A DNA stretch of 64,000 bases from Cordia subcordata (Eukaryota; Streptophyta; Magnoliopsida; Boraginales; Cordiaceae). Both the position numbers and the translations under genes were made by a program. Below, piece by piece: positions 1 to 13,800 of this stretch. The stretch lies in the NCBI GenBank assembly GCA_028554755.1, contig JAPTOF010000005.1, forward strand, positions 10,554,501 to 10,618,500, given 5' to 3'. Numbering within the stretch: the first letter of the stretch is position 1; the number at the start of each line of letters is the position of its first letter. Below the pieces are notes generated by a model. It saw only the letters and a program-made list of their open reading frames with translations. It was not told the DNA's origin and did not search any database.

Positions 1-135
1 CACCTACGCCGGGTGGATGAACAAGTTAGCAAAGCAGTCATGGCAGCAAACAGAGCTGCCACTGCTGCAAGGGTAGCTGCTGTTAAAGCTGTCCAAAACA
101 GAATAGACGGAAAATTTTGCGATACTAACATCTAA
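1..135 (+). CDS. C-terminal end of an unidentified protein (partial)
   Basis: The window opens inside a coding exon. Frame 1 is open for 44 codons and stops with TAA at 133-135. The tail is rich in Ala, Arg and Val (for example QVSKAVMAANRAATAARVAA) and looks strongly helical and basic, ending in KFCDTNI. Codon use and the immediate change to AT-rich sequence after the stop fit a real gene end followed by a 3' UTR. I do not recognise the family, and the upstream exons and start lie outside the window. The alternative, a chance open frame, is less likely given the biased composition and the abrupt change after the stop. Confidence 0.6.
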   Translation, partial: HLRRVDEQVSKAVMAANRAATAARVAAVKAVQNRIDGKFCDTNI

Positions 136-595
136 AAATTTCCAGTATAATCGGTAAATGTAAATTTTCCCATTTTATGCACTACTTATGTCAGCACCCC
201 GGTGCAGCAAAATGCTCTCTGGAGGTTGAGATGTATGTTTTAGGTTGGTTGACCATGATGTAAGTTGTACATATGCAAGTCAATGCAAAAATCAGTTCCC
301 AGAGTGTTTTCTTTAATCTCCTCTTCCTCGTCTGTTCAGTTGCGATATAATATTTGTGTTTCTGTTAAAAGATGGAGCTGCCATTATTATTATGGTCTGC
401 AACCCTGCAGTGCAGTGATGAAGATTGTTTTTTATTTTGAGTCCAGCATGTCTGTCTAGCAGCAGCACCTTATCATCTTCAGCGTTATTACAGCTGAATG
501 TTTTGAGGATGGTCTTGCTTTGACTTATTCCTGTTATTTTGTTATAACGTGATCAGCGAGATATAATAATAGTAAAAAGTAATATTTTAATTATG
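136..595 (+). other. Probable 3' UTR and downstream flank of the left-edge gene
   Basis: No coding potential. The T-rich, moderately unique sequence after the TAA fits a 3' UTR. I cannot place the cleavage site. The first repeat-like sequence starts near 596. Confidence 0.35.
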
Positions 596-702
596 GGCGC
601 TGTTTATTTTGTTGTTTATAAGCTCATAAAAAAAAAGTACCCTTTATATGTTTTTTACTATTTGTAACTTGTAAGTCCCAAATAAGCTTAACCAAACAGG
701 CT
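596..702. mobile_element. Short MITE-like element, family 2, copy 1
   Basis: About 107 bp that begins near GGGCGCTGTTT and ends near AACCAAACAGGC, with the internal words TTTATAAGCTC, a poly-A run and AATAAGCTTA. The same order of words recurs at 7243-7356. The ends are imperfect inverted repeats (CTGTTT against AAACAG). No clear target duplication, so superfamily is uncertain. Confidence 0.45.
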
Positions 703-1157
703 ATAGGAAAGATCAAGTGATGGTGAATTATGTATATCAATTTAAATTGAAAGTGTATTATTTACTGTTATTAAATCTTGATGATTAACAAACGTTAAAT
801 TCATCATCTTCATGCTTTTCAAACTTCATTCTGGTCCAAATTGACAGGAGGAAGTTTGCTAAAGAATTGTCATGATCAGATTGTATACACGTTTGACTTA
901 GTGAGGATTGAAAGATTAAAATTGTCAATGTACCAAAAAGACTTGCTATTATTATCTCATTGCTTATTTATGAAGTTCTCTTTCCACTTTATTCAACACT
1001 TGCAATTTTTGCATGATACCGTAGTTTCCACTGACTAGGTTATTGACTTTCCAGAAAATGGAAAAAAAGAAAATGTCTTTCTTCACCTACTTAACTAAAC
1101 AGGGGCATCTCCTCTATTTTCTCTGCAGGACCATCAATACTAATTGCTTATAACAAA
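703..1157. other. Intergenic, nothing recognised
   Basis: AT-rich sequence with only short open frames that lack any family signature. No repeat partner was noticed in the window. Confidence 0.4.
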
Positions 1158-1366
1158 GGGCCCGTTTGGATTGGTTGTTTCTAAAAGTATTTCTTTAACA
1201 ATTTTTTTAAAAATATTTTTTTTCCTAAAAGTTGAAAATTCTGAAAAAATAACTTTTTTTAGAGTTTTTAACTTTTTTTAAAGGTTATTTAAGTAGTTAC
1301 TTAAAAAAAATACTTTTTTAAAGAAAAAAAGAATTTTTTCCTTAAAAAAATCAATCCAAAAACGTT
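1158..1366. mobile_element. Degenerate MITE of the GGGCCYGTTTGGATTGG family
   Basis: The left end GGGCCCGTTTGGATTGG is followed by T/A runs. The right end carries the inverted partner TCAATCCAAAA and is decayed. It matches the four better-preserved copies at 16294, 17045, 18582 and 56896. No target duplication is visible, so the right boundary is approximate. Confidence 0.5.
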
Positions 1367-1536
1367 CAAAAACCAAATCAAATTAGATCATATTCCTAAG
1401 GTGAGGTCGACTATTCGACTATATATAAATATAGATTATATTTGGCAATACTATTCAGTATTTTTCGATTGCTTTCATACATGAGATCTCTATTTAACTC
1501 ACTTTTATTTTTATTTTTATGTTTGTGGTAAGCAAA

Positions 1537-1705
1537 ATTCAAGTTGGAGGAGTCCGATTATTAGTGCATTGGTACCCAACTAAACTCGATCACTAATTGA
1601 CAAATCTTAAGTACACTGTATGACCCCTATATTATATACCAGTTAAATTGAAGGGAACTAAATTCAAGCTCGAATTATAAATCGTGTTCGTATCTGACTC
1701 TTACT
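1537..1705 (-). repeat. Dispersed unclassified repeat A, copy 1 (inverted)
   Basis: Read on the minus strand this resembles 41435-41610 and 46745-46905. Shared words in the same order include TTGAATTTAGTTCC, an ACTGGTATATAATATA/ACTAGTATACATTATA block, TTGTCAATTAGTGAT and a GGACTC-type block. About 165 bp, no coding potential. A SINE or other short retroposon is possible but unproved. Confidence 0.45.
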
Positions 1706-4351
1706 TATCGGCATTCCTGGGGCCACTATTTAACTCATTTTGGTATTTCTTCATTCCTCTCGATGGCACACGACATCCAAAAAAGAAAAACCTATAGGTT
1801 GAGAAGCCTATCAATCTCAAATCATGGCCTTAGCCAAGTGTTTGGGACACATGCCACGGAAAATTTTCGTATACGTATTATGCAGACAATGTTTAGTAAA
1901 AATTATCTTGTGCTCTTTTTATATTTTTTGGGTCTTAAAATTATCTTCTTGTATGCCGCCAACAGTTTCTGTGCATGGTGTTTTTAATTTTTTTCGCCTT
2001 AAGAAAAAAAAATTCATTAGTTCGATGTATCCCAATGCTCATGTCTGGAGATGTGTGGACAGAAGTAACATGCAACGGCGTGAAGGATCTTGGCAACATA
2101 AAAAGTTGCTGCCTTCTTTAATTAACATTAAAAAACAGCTAGGGTTTTGACCACCACCAAAAGAAAAAAAAAAAAAAAAGGAAAAAACAGCTATCGTTGG
2201 TGATCTTCTTAGCTAAAGACACTATAACAAAATTAGTTTTTAACCGCCGCCAAGATCATCGCTAAATTACAAACTCAATTGTTAAAGTAAAAAATGGGTC
2301 GCTAAATAACAATAGCATTACAACAATGCTAGACGTACATGTTATGTATTTACTCGTATTTACTTTTCACTTTTTACGTGATAAATTTCATATTACTTTT
2401 ATGTTTTAAATAAATACATTATTTATACATGACATTTGTTATACAACTTCGCAATTAATTTAATTAAGATGTAGATTATCTGTAATATAATTTGGCAACT
2501 GTAATATTGTTGAAGTTATCGAACTTGAAAATTAAATATTGGGTGCATGAAAGAAATTATATAGCCTTTAAATTAATAGTTAGTCCGAAAGCGAACCTCT
2601 TTCTCTGCGCGCAGGCATGATCAGTGGGTTGTAAATCGAGAATGTGCGTGAGTGGCACTGCTGAGAGAGACCAACGGTCTCGAGCCAGCTAAGACTTGAG
2701 ATGCATTTAGTGTATTGCTAAAGTATTTCTCAAAAGTAGCAATTAAACTCCCTAATAGAAAATAACAAACTTTACACTCCGAAATACTCACAAAAGTTCA
2801 ATATTGTGTGGTGAAATGGGGGAAGACTTAGAGAGAATATTCTGTAAATTTTTTTTATATATCTTAAATATATACAGAAAAATCCTTTTATAGTTTTTTT
2901 ATATCTCCTTTTTTAATCAGTGTCCACAGTGAAGAGATGTTTTGAATAGTTTTGTTGGAAAGTTATGAAATAAATGGACATTTCTCGTTTTAAATAAGAG
3001 TTAAGAAAATATATATATATTTATTTATTTCACTTAAAGAGTTACTTTTTAAGTATAAGTTTTAGAAACAAAAGGATTTTCTGAATTAGTTAGAACCAAT
3101 TAGTTACAACCTATTCAACAAATTTATCGTTCTGTTATGCACTTCTATGCTAAGTAATAAAATATGCGTAGTAACCTGTACCAATGCATATTTCAGGTCT
3201 ACCAAAAATTAAGTAATATTTATAATAGGGATGCATATAATCAGTGGTGGAGCTAATTTTTTTTAATTGGAGTTAATATTAAATTAGCAAACAAATTTTT
3301 AAAAAAATGTAAAAAAGAAAAACTATCATATTAGTATGTTATAATTGAATCCACCAATGTCTAATCATAGTCTTATTTTTAGAAATAGACCTGATAGTTT
3401 AAGAGTAAATGAGATTTCCTTTCAACAGCCTTTATTTGTTTTAATTAGGAGGTTTAATTCAATTCAATTAGTTGGGGGTTACAAAATAGTTCAAGTTATT
3501 GAAACTATTTTCCTAAGAGTGATAACTTGGGGTTAAATGCTATGAGAAGTAGGGGTTGGGTCAAAAATAGAGGGGACAAAAAAGAGGATTTAATTAAAAT
3601 ATTTAATGAGATTAATTAGGAAAAAAAGAACTCTATATTAATTTTCAAGACATAGAGGGATTGTTGACTTCCCAATTTTTTGAAAAATGAGGATCCTCAT
3701 TATCCCTCTGCCAATGCATAGAATCGAAATTGAAACTTTTTAACTATAATATATGGTTACTTGATTACTCTATCTTACTCTTGAGACGATTAAACTCTGG
3801 ACTTGTATTTGAATCAGAGGTGATAGTCGCAAGGCATTTTTTTTGAGTAACATAATTCAAAATACCCCAACTCCAAAAAGTTAAAAGAAGAAAAACAAAA
3901 CAAAAAAAGGGGGGGTTTTTACTTTAAGGTGGGTACCAAATGTTTCATTGGACTCTTGAGAAGTCATCTTCTTTACTCTTCAAAGATGATAGCAAGTGGG
4001 AATGATTATTTTGGTCTCATGCACACACATGCTGTAGTGCTGCTGGTGGGGTTCTCTAGTGAAAGATCTTTAACTTTTCTTCCATGTTTGATCCAAACCT
4101 CTTGTGTTTCATCTAATTCTTTAATACCCCAAAAAAAAAAAAAAGGAGAGAAAAAAGGGGGTAAGATCTCTTTTATTGTGTCGATATGCAATTCAAATCT
4201 GGTAGACATTATTTTATGTGCTGTCGACTGGATCACCATCTCTATTCAAATTAATCTTAAACTTCCAACCACTCCACATGCATACCACCACAAAGGTAAA
4301 TGTCATACACTTGTGTTACTTGAGGTTGGTTTTTTTTTTTTTTTTTGTGAC
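1706..4351. other. Intergenic AT-rich stretch, no gene recognised
   Basis: About 2.6 kb of AT-rich DNA with many A and T runs. Short open frames (for example near 3345-3536) show no family motif. The words CAGTGGTGGAGCTAA near 3242 resemble a motif common at plant repeat boundaries, but I could not find a second end. No RNA gene was found. Confidence 0.4.
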
Positions 4352-4354
4352 TAA

Positions 4355-4580
4355 AGATCTGTTTAGATTATTTTTTTTTAAAAAAGAATCATTTTTTCTT
4401 TAAAAATATATATTATTTTTACAATAACTACTTGATTTGATTTTTAAAAAAACTAAAGTTCTAAAAAAAAAACTCAAGTATACTTTTTTTTAAAGGTCAA
4501 ATTTTTTAACTTCTGAAACAAGCACTTTTCAAAAATTATTAAAAAAGACGTTTAAAAAAAAAATCAACGCAAACAAGCCA
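4355..4580. mobile_element. Diverged MITE of the GTTTGGATTGG family
   Basis: Left end AGATCTGTTTAGATTA, right end ATCAACGCAAACAAGCCA, flanked by TAA at 4352-4354 and 4581-4583. The A/T-run interior and roughly 225 bp length match the better copies at 16294 and 56896. The ends are mutated, so membership is inferred. Confidence 0.45.
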
Positions 4581-4774
4581 TAAATAACCTCCAACTACTC
4601 CAGAACTGAGGTTAGTTCGGGTGTTGCTTTACTAGATGTTTTCCAATCTTTGACTAAATAATAGTGGGTAATTTTTGGTTTGAATTTGAAATCCAAATGG
4701 TGTCTACATCAGCAATGATCAAAGCCACTGTACCCTGTTGGGCTATTCCCAATAAGTACACTTTGTTGAAGGGG

Positions 4775-5215
4775 AGACTATTTTTAGTGTAAATTTCACA
4801 AATGATCTCTATTATTCATAAAAAATATTTGTTTAGTTTTTATTGTTTTAAAAATGGCTTATTTGGTTTTTAATTTATTTAAAAAGTGTCACTTTAGTCC
4901 ATATTGTTTCAAAAGCGACCAATTTAGTTCTTAACGTTTACAAAAAGTTACCTAATTTATCCTTATTCTAGCCTTAAAAATGATAACGTGATCCAATTTT
5001 AGCTCTAAAGATGGTCATGTGATGGTCACATAACTAATTAATGGATATGAAAATTGATATTTTTAAGAAAAACTGATATTTTTTAAAATATTAAGAACTA
5101 AATGAGTTACTTTTAAAATAATAAGAATCAAAGTGACACTTTTTGGATATCTGACACTTTCTATAAACTATTGGGACTACTTATAGAATTCTCCTTTATT
5201 TTTAGTAGATGAAAT
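4775..5215. repeat. Foldback repeat of about 440 bp
   Basis: The left arm words (AAAAGTGTCACTTTAGTCC and TTAGTTCTTAACGTTT) reappear inverted in the right arm around 5085-5150 (ATTAAGAACTAAATGAG and AATCAAAGTGACACTTTTTG). Long imperfect arms around a short centre suggest a non-autonomous DNA transposon with long terminal inverted repeats. No coding sequence or clear target duplication was seen. Confidence 0.45.
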
Positions 5216-7242
5216 GTTATAGATCTTGATTCGAAAACATGAGAAGATTATGATTTATGTTATTAGGTCATCAACTTTCTTGACTATAGTATTATCGACC
5301 TCTATACGTGATCTTACAATTTTCGAAAACTTGAATTTTGATAAAGAATAGTCTGAGCGCATATCATTGTTTTAAACTATTAAATGAAATAATTGTATAA
5401 GTGGCATAAAAGCATAATTAAATAATATATTAGATTCAAGTCTTACCAATATCCATTTAAAAAGAATATGTTTTTGATAAGATATATATAAATATGTATT
5501 TCTATATAAAAGATAATCATCTCTACATGTGAGACACGTACGTATTGGAAGATAATGAACAAAGATTATGATTTCTTCCCTAACAACTTAATCCTGGAAG
5601 ATGAGATGGTCCTTCTGACTTCATCAATTTATTTAACATTAAATTGAGACACGACAAGGAGACAGATCAAGACACACATGGACAATATAAAACTAATCCT
5701 TCTCTTAGTGTATAATCTCGTATAACATGTCCGCACCACTTCTATTAATAACTCAGAAAGAAAAAAAAAAAAAAGATGAGTCGTTGTTTGTTTGTGATTA
5801 TAAAAAAGTTAGTTTGCTTCTTTTGGGTGGGTACATCTGGAGGGATCTCTATCTGACCATTATGAGATGTGTTTTATTATTATTTATTTATTATTATTAT
5901 TTTTTTTTTTTTTTAACTTTTGGTTATTATGAGTTTCTTGAACATGCATGAGAGCGAAACTAAAGCTGTGTGGTGTAAGAAAGTTATGCCTTCTTCCTTT
6001 TTAAATTGCATGTCATGCTTGATTTCTTATTACATTAGCTCAAAGATATCAAAAAATAGTATAATATTATCTACGGAAAAAAATATGCCTCAATATGAAT
6101 GTAAGACATTTAAATTTTGTTTTTCATTGAAGACGACATAAGTGGGTCTTAATCAAGAACGTTGAATGTGTTTTGTTGTATTATATTTTAATAAAAAGCA
6201 ATTATAGCATTTAATTGAGACAGATGTGATGATCATGTAATAAGTGGAATTAATAAATAATAGTAATTCTTTTGCGAGCAATAAATAATAGTAATTAATG
6301 CAATAAGTAGTATGAGAGTAGTAATTGCATTCAGTGGTGCAGTGAACTTTTTAAAATTATTTTACAATAACTTTATGGATAATTTATCACTATTAACTCT
6401 CTTTCACGAGGGTCCAAGTAGGATTAAGTTGTGTGAATTGATTAGTCTAGTAGGTGTTACATGGGAAAAGATTTTTGGTATTTATTGCTTAATAACAAAC
6501 ACATAGTACGTTGTGCAGAAAAAGTGCCTTGCGGATAAATCTGTTTGAAAATAATGGGATTCTAGAATTATTTAAAACTCAGCAGAAACAATTAAACATT
6601 AGATTTTCATGGTGTACAATGATTTTTGCTAGTTAAAGGTATATCACATTCCTATCTTTTAATGTGCTCATGTAATCGTTTTTATGATAAGATATTATGA
6701 TCCAACTAGTCCTCTGTCATTGTGAATTTGTTGTGCAATCATAATTCACGTCTTGTATTTCTTCACAAGGAACAAGATGAGAAGAAACTTATGATATACA
6801 TCGTCTTTTATTGCATATTATATGTGTCAATTGTCATTTAACTAATATACTTGTGATACTGTATATGAAACAGTTGTTCAAATTCCTCATGATATACAAC
6901 TGAAATAGGTTCTTGCTCATGGCCAAAAAAAAAAAAAAAAAAGGTTATATCTTCACGCAAGAAGAAAGATGAGAAAAAATTTGCGCGTCCTATTAGTTTG
7001 CCTGCTTTCAGTTTCACTAAGCAAAAATCTTGAACCTTTTTAATCACTGTTTTGGTTGCTCATTAAGGCAGCGGACTATAACCAGGCATTTCGTCTATTT
7101 CGAAAAACGCAATTCAAGCAAGAATTTTCTCCAAAGATGCTAAGCCATCCCACATCTTACGAGGTGCAGAAATAGATTGAACGCAATGTCAAATATTGGC
7201 TGCCCGTCCATCTCTCTTTCTTTCTAAAGATAAGATCAAGAC
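5216..7242. other. Intergenic, nothing recognised
   Basis: AT-rich DNA with T and A runs (for example near 5900 and 6925). None of the short open frames shows a domain or splice pattern that joins to another frame. Confidence 0.4.
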
Positions 7243-7356
7243 CCTGTTTCGCTCTGTTTTTTTTTGTAGTTTATAAGCTCCTAAAAAAAAAATATTCCTT
7301 TACATACTTTTTATTATTCGTAGCTTATAAGCCCCTTATAAGCTTAGGCAAACAGG
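7243..7356. mobile_element. Short MITE-like element, family 2, copy 2
   Basis: CTGTTTCGCTCTGTTT, a poly-T run, GTAGTTTATAAGCTCC, a poly-A run, TTATAAGCTTAGGC and AAACAGGC occur in the same order as at 596-702. It lies just downstream of the 3' end of the minus-strand tRNA-editing gene. Confidence 0.45.
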
Positions 7357-7846
7357 CGGTAAGTATCAAGCGCAATACAACGTGATCCCAGTAATTGAAA
7401 TGAATGCCATAAACCGCAAAATTCCTTGGTGGTAAAAGTTCATGTACTAAAATAATACATCCTCGTACATACTGTAAGGGAAGAGTGAATCGATGACACA
7501 TAACAATGCTTGATCGAGAATAACCATGAATGAATGTGCCAAATTCTGTTCTCAGTATATCATAATCGTAGAAGAGAAAAAAGGCATCAAAATCTCCGCA
7601 AAAGAAGAGACTACTGTAATATATCTACCAGTCTACTGAAATAGACTGCTTTGACCACTGTTAGACTTGGATGACAGGAGAGTCCATAGCGCAAGATGTC
7701 GCAAGCCATCATCAAAGGTGTAATTTCATCTAGGGTAGGCCTCATATATTGATCAATGCTGGAAAGGATGTTTATCAGTAAACAATAACTTCCTCAATTT
7801 ATCATGTCTCGGTATTTGCTATGGGCCATTACAATTGCCAATAGCT
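7357..7846 (-). other. Probable 3' UTR of the YbaK-domain gene
   Basis: The stop of the minus-strand gene is at 7847-7849. The next few hundred bases leftward are non-repetitive and non-coding, as expected for a 3' UTR. The poly(A) site cannot be fixed from sequence alone. Confidence 0.4.
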
Positions 7847-10800
7847 TCAACAACGCTTCGATTGGAGGTGACTGCCAGCATGGAAACCTTCTGTATAAGC
7901 TGTGTTCTTGAATATAATCTGTCATAATGAAATTATCAGATCAATTAGAAAACCAGTAAGAGGACCAAAATCAAAATGAAATAATAAGAAATACGCAACC
8001 ATAGTCTTATCACATGCGAGAAAGTCTCTCTGAAATTTGATTGGAGTAGCATACTGTAGTAGTATATCACTAGCAAGTACATTAAAAAGCTTTACATAAC
8101 ATTAAAAGGAGTAAAGTGAAGCCAACAACAGTTAAGCCCTTCTGTTTTTTTTTTTTTTGGGTCATAATGGCCGTTGTGCAGTAGCTAATATTTCACACTG
8201 CCAACTCATTGCGAAGTCCATATGATTAAAGGTCTGAACTAGCGAGCAGCCAAAACAGTACTCGTATTTCACATATACAAGATATGTATAGTGTATATAT
8301 ATCTTGCCGTTGACTCGTCAAAATTTATGCCAGGGTATATTCTGTTACGGCAGTGACGGCTCCAATTCATTGCTGTATGAAGAAACAATATGATGTACAA
8401 AAAGCTGTATGTTTGAGTTTCGACAAATGGAAAAGAGAGGGAGGCACACTAGTCCCCTAGAGATATGCAATTCAACCAGCACAATCATCTTTAGAAGGCT
8501 GAAAAAACATACACACATTTGAGCTCTCATTGTCACATTTGAGAAACAAAAGGTGGTATATGGTCAAATTAAGATAACTTATCAGATACAGTAGCAAATC
8601 AGATGGGAACTCACAGCCATGTTCTTTAACTCCAGGGTAAGCTGTCTTCTAATATTTTTTGTTACTACTGCACCAAGTTCTTCCCCATGTTGCTTGATAT
8701 TCTCCTCCTTGATCTGTACTTTTCAGTTATCAGACTTCAACAGATGGATACACATATGCATGCCATACCAAGAAATTCATGATCCACTCACCTCAGATAA
8801 CACAACAGACGATGCTTTTTCTAAGATCTCTTCAACAAATTTGTTGGGATCGGTAAAAGAGCTTGGCGACTTCACAACATTTGCTGATTTCTCCTTCTGA
8901 GAATCACTTGATGGCTTAATAGTTTTTGCTACACAGAAAGATAAAAATGTTTCAAAATGACAGAGAAAGTTTGGATTCCTCACCACCAACTTCTTAGCAG
9001 TAACAGAGACTATAAATTATGGGGAAAAAATAAAGAAAAGAAACGAAGCATCAAAGAAGAAACTTTTTCATAAAATTTGATGAAATTTTTTACTATTCAT
9101 CAGGCCCTGTAGATACCAATGGACATACAGACTTGGTAATATTTGACCATAAATTTTAATACTATGATACCCAGATAGGTAAATTCACCTGTCTCTAAGG
9201 TTTTGCATTTGCCATGCTAAGCCCAGATAAAGAAGGTTAGAATTAGGTAATAATAAATAACAACTGGGTTAGTTAAACCAACTAGAGAAGGCAAGGTTAT
9301 TGCCAAAGATACTCGTCATAGAAAGGAATAAAGAAAAAAATTATAGGTAATTACTGATGTACTTGATAAGAGATTTTGGGATACAAGATTACTAAACCAA
9401 ATCAAGAAAACATTCCTTAATCAGTTAACTCATATGCCGTCAATGAATGAGCCTCATACAAGTATAACACTACTATTATTTTACAATATTAATGCATGGG
9501 AATCTTCAGAGGAAAATTATACATAAAACGTCGAAAAGACTTTAGCATCGCTATAGCTTTTTGACTAAATAATGCTGTATAACCAAAATTCAAAAAAAAT
9601 ATATTTGAAAAAGTGTGAAACGATTCCTTTTAGCTTCATTGATTTTGACTAAACAATGGTATAATTCAGAAAGGAAAAAAAAAAACATATGAAGGAAAGC
9701 GAAAAGACAAGAAAACTAAGAGTAGTAAGGGCCAAGCTAACTTTTTATCTTGACTAGCAAAGTGCGCAATTGTGACCTTTAACTCACAAGGCCCTGATAA
9801 CTTGACTAATTTATTAAAACTTCTAATGGTACGTGTTTGTTTACCCATAGACCACTATTACTCTTTACCAAATTGAAAGTCCACCATTTCTGGGACGTCC
9901 AAACCAAATGTCCATTTTCCCATTATATTAACTTTATCACGTGCCAAAATGGTAAACTACATGAAGTAACATTATATCAAGACCACTTGCCACTATCAAG
10001 GGCCATAACAACAAAAGAAGAGATAAATATAACAAGTGAAAGGAAAAATCAAAGAAACATCAACTTCGTAAGGCTTATATTGGTAAACCCATTTAAGCAG
10101 GTTTATATCTGTGACCCATTTAACAATGCTATCTCTGTGGTGCAACGTGAAAGAGGATTCTCCTGCTCTCATATTTTCTTTGTTGTTACTGCCATGGGAT
10201 AGCTGTTCTCTTTTGTTTGGAGAATGAAATCCCACTGGCAGTACGTGCTGTACACAAGAATGAGATAGGGAAAGCAATAAGATCTTACTAAATCCTTTCT
10301 TCTCCTATGTAAATGCACCTTAGAGTAACTTTGATATGAATATAATGTGCTGTAAGGAGGAAAGAAAATAAAGTGACCGAAGGAGACTATAAACAATCCA
10401 GTCATAGTGGGGCAACACTCTACCTGTAGCCATCGATGGTTTCGGAGTCGACGAAGCATGATTCTTCTCAGAAGCAGTCTTCTCTGGAGGATCTGGGAGA
10501 ACCGTAACATCAGATGGAACAAGGGAGGCTAGATCAGGAGGTTGGTCCTTTCCTACCGGAGGATTGGCCTACAAGACAAATGTAATGGTTTTCCTGTATG
10601 TATTTTGTGAAGCAGAAGAATTAACTAAAGCAGCAGTACTCAATAATACCTCCAAGTCAACATAAGCTGGGTGTTTTCCTATCGAGTTCAGAAACTTATC
10701 AAGATCATGAGCATTAAGAGCTGCAAGGAGCAATATTACATAAAACACAATGGTCAGACACCCATCCTTTTGCAGAAAAGCTATTATGTCCTATGAACTT

Positions 10801-13800
10801 AGATGGTTGGAGATGCTCCACTATAGAACACTGATAAACAAAGGACGGAATGGAATGAATAATTTAAAGTAATCTCCCTCTTTTCTTTTTTTGGTGATGC
10901 ATCTTAAACTAATCAATTTGCAGTCTATGAGACATATATAAAGAATATTATCAACAAGTTTTGGGATTATTTGAATCGTTACCCTCACAAACCTCTACTT
11001 ATGCAGAGAAAGATAATACGTTCTTCTTTCTCTACCACAGCAAATTTTATTTGTTATTGCAGCAGATACCAAATCAGAGAATCCAAAAGCATATAACATT
11101 AATACTTGGCTATTGTGCTTAAGTTACTACGGAGCTTAGTATCGGTCTTCATTCACTAAGTCAAACATTGTAGAACTTCTCTTGCCCTTCTCTGCTTTGC
11201 ATTAGCATAATTCAGACAAGACGGTAGATACTGAGGCAACATTCATATCAACCTAGTCTCTCTAAAGACTTGTCCAACGGAGCCCATGACGAAGGACTTT
11301 CATATAAAAGTCACAAGGCAAGAACAAGGTCATGACCAAGGCAGTAGTTCATACCTTGCAACTGCTAAATATCAGATCCTATACTTATCAAGATGGATAG
11401 ATAGTACATGAGTCTAATGGAAGATAAAGGAGAATGGAGGGATATTCAGGTGCACCAACAACATGTACAGACCTACTGCTGATAAAAATTGCAATGTTAG
11501 AGTTTGGGGGCAGCGAAAGCATGCTTTTTCAATTCGAGTAGATATTTTTGTGTACATGTAACATGGATATCCTGAAATGCTCATATCTCCAATAATATGC
11601 ACAAAGACTATCGTTGCATAGTCTTTGTCTTTGGAGTGGTATCATATCATCCAAACACAAAGAAAAAATCCATTTGCATGGTCCCTCTAGCCACCATTTG
11701 GAATTTACAGAAGGAACAGAATGGAAGTGCTTTTGAAAGGAAGGAAACGTCTCTTTCTTCCTTTGAAATATCATTGCATATATAATCTGTTTTTGGACTA
11801 GAGGTTTTTGTAAAGTCGACGAGATTGTATATAAGAATGTATAAATAGCTTACAAAGTTGATATAAATATTTTGAGGGTTACACCGCCTTGGTGGATATT
11901 TACTTCTCAAAAAGAAGGGGAAAAAAAAGAAAGAAAAAGAAGAAGCACCAAGCCTATCAGTGGAATGCCGCACATAGTTCAGAAATAATATAATTGATTA
12001 TGTACAACGTAGGTGCTAATTGTATGACCATAAGTGGGATCTGTCAAATAAAACTGCAAGCACTTACATATTGACATGTCATTAGATAATGGGTGGAAGA
12101 TGCAGCACTCTTCAACTTTGAATCCTTGATCTAGCAACAATGAGACATGCCTGGAGAAAGAAAGAAATGAATACCATTTCAAATAACAGCTAACAACATA
12201 TCTTCAGATAATAAGCTTAAACGAACAGTATCTACTGAAAAGCCTTCAGAAGATCTATGAGCATACCTTGCTGATTCATTCACAAGTGCAAATGGAGTAA
12301 CACAACCAAGAGGCACCTTAAAAAGCATATTAGAGAAAAGAGAGAAAGAGTGTCAGGCATTTCTTGATACATAAAGATGTTTGCTTAGCACTTCAAATCA
12401 TCAAATCAACTTCATCATAAATTTTACTAGTCTTCTTAATGGATTGCAATCCAGATTATACTGGTACTCTTTCTAAATTACTCTCCAGAATTTTGACTTG
12501 AGACATTTAATCCAGGTCAAAGAGAATAAAGTTTATGTTAGACATTTAATCCGGGTCAAAGAGAAGTCTATGTTATCTAAAACTATAGATTTCTGATCCT
12601 CATCAAGTAGTTTAGTTATCCAAATAAAGGATTCTAAAATCTTAATGAAAATAATTTGAGATTGAAAAGTCTAAATCATTTGTCAAATCTAAATCACCAA
12701 ACAAATGCAACCTCAATGAAGGTGCTAAGGAAATATATCTGTCTACTGCTGCTCTCCCAAAATAACTGTTTCTATTTTATTCTACTGTAAATAATGGTCA
12801 TTTGAAGATGGAAATCTTCTCTATTTAGTATAGTCCATTTGTAATCTGCCCTATTGTTAATACCATACTTCCCATTTGGAATGTCCCAAAAGTTCAATTG
12901 TAATTTGAGAAGTGATACACACTTTTGAGCAATTTATCTACAAGCAATTTGTAGTTTACTTGGAGGGAACTTTTCATCTCATCAAAAATTTATGAGGGGA
13001 ACATCAAGTCTTCCTTCCCAAAGAAGAAAGATCCCTGGAAAGACATCCAACTTTTGAGATAGAAGGAATTAATTTTCCCCAACATAGGAAACTTGTTAGT
13101 TTAGACTTCACTGTCTGAAATGCTGAAAGGTATACCAAACTTCTTATTCAAGACATTTTTTCTCCTTCAGATTCACATATCTCACCTTGAAAATCATCCA
13201 GTCTCAAAATTAGCCATTCCTTTTGGAGTAGACGAGCACTTTATAACTCAGAAGTACTTCTTTGTTAATTTTAAATGTTCAATTGTTCATTCTCTCAACC
13301 TACTGATAAGCATCAACTTCTGAAGTCCAATCATGGTCAACAGTACTTGTATATAGGTGCTTGGACCTATCAACCTTTGTTTGTAAAACAGCTTAAACTC
13401 AAGCACCACAAAAAACTAATCTAGTAAAACTTAACTATGTAAATTTAGGACTCAAATATACTAGTTAATTCTAAGTGATATGCTCTCAGTAAATGAGGAA
13501 ACGGCCCCTTTGATGTCCAGTCCCAACGTCAGGGTAAGTTAAGCACATGACAGCATTCTTGAGAATTGCTAGTAACTTTTTTTTGGTCAATGGATAGAAT
13601 CATACACATACCTGTAGTATCTCTCCTAATGCTTCTTCAGGAGCCATCCTCAAACCACCTTTTCCTAAACCAAGCCTCTGAGATAGAACTGATCAGCTTC
13701 AATGTCAATATGCAATTTTCATTAACATCCACCAAATTTCAAATAAAAACTAGAAGGATATATAGATGAACAAGCATGATTCAGTCACTCAACATATAAA

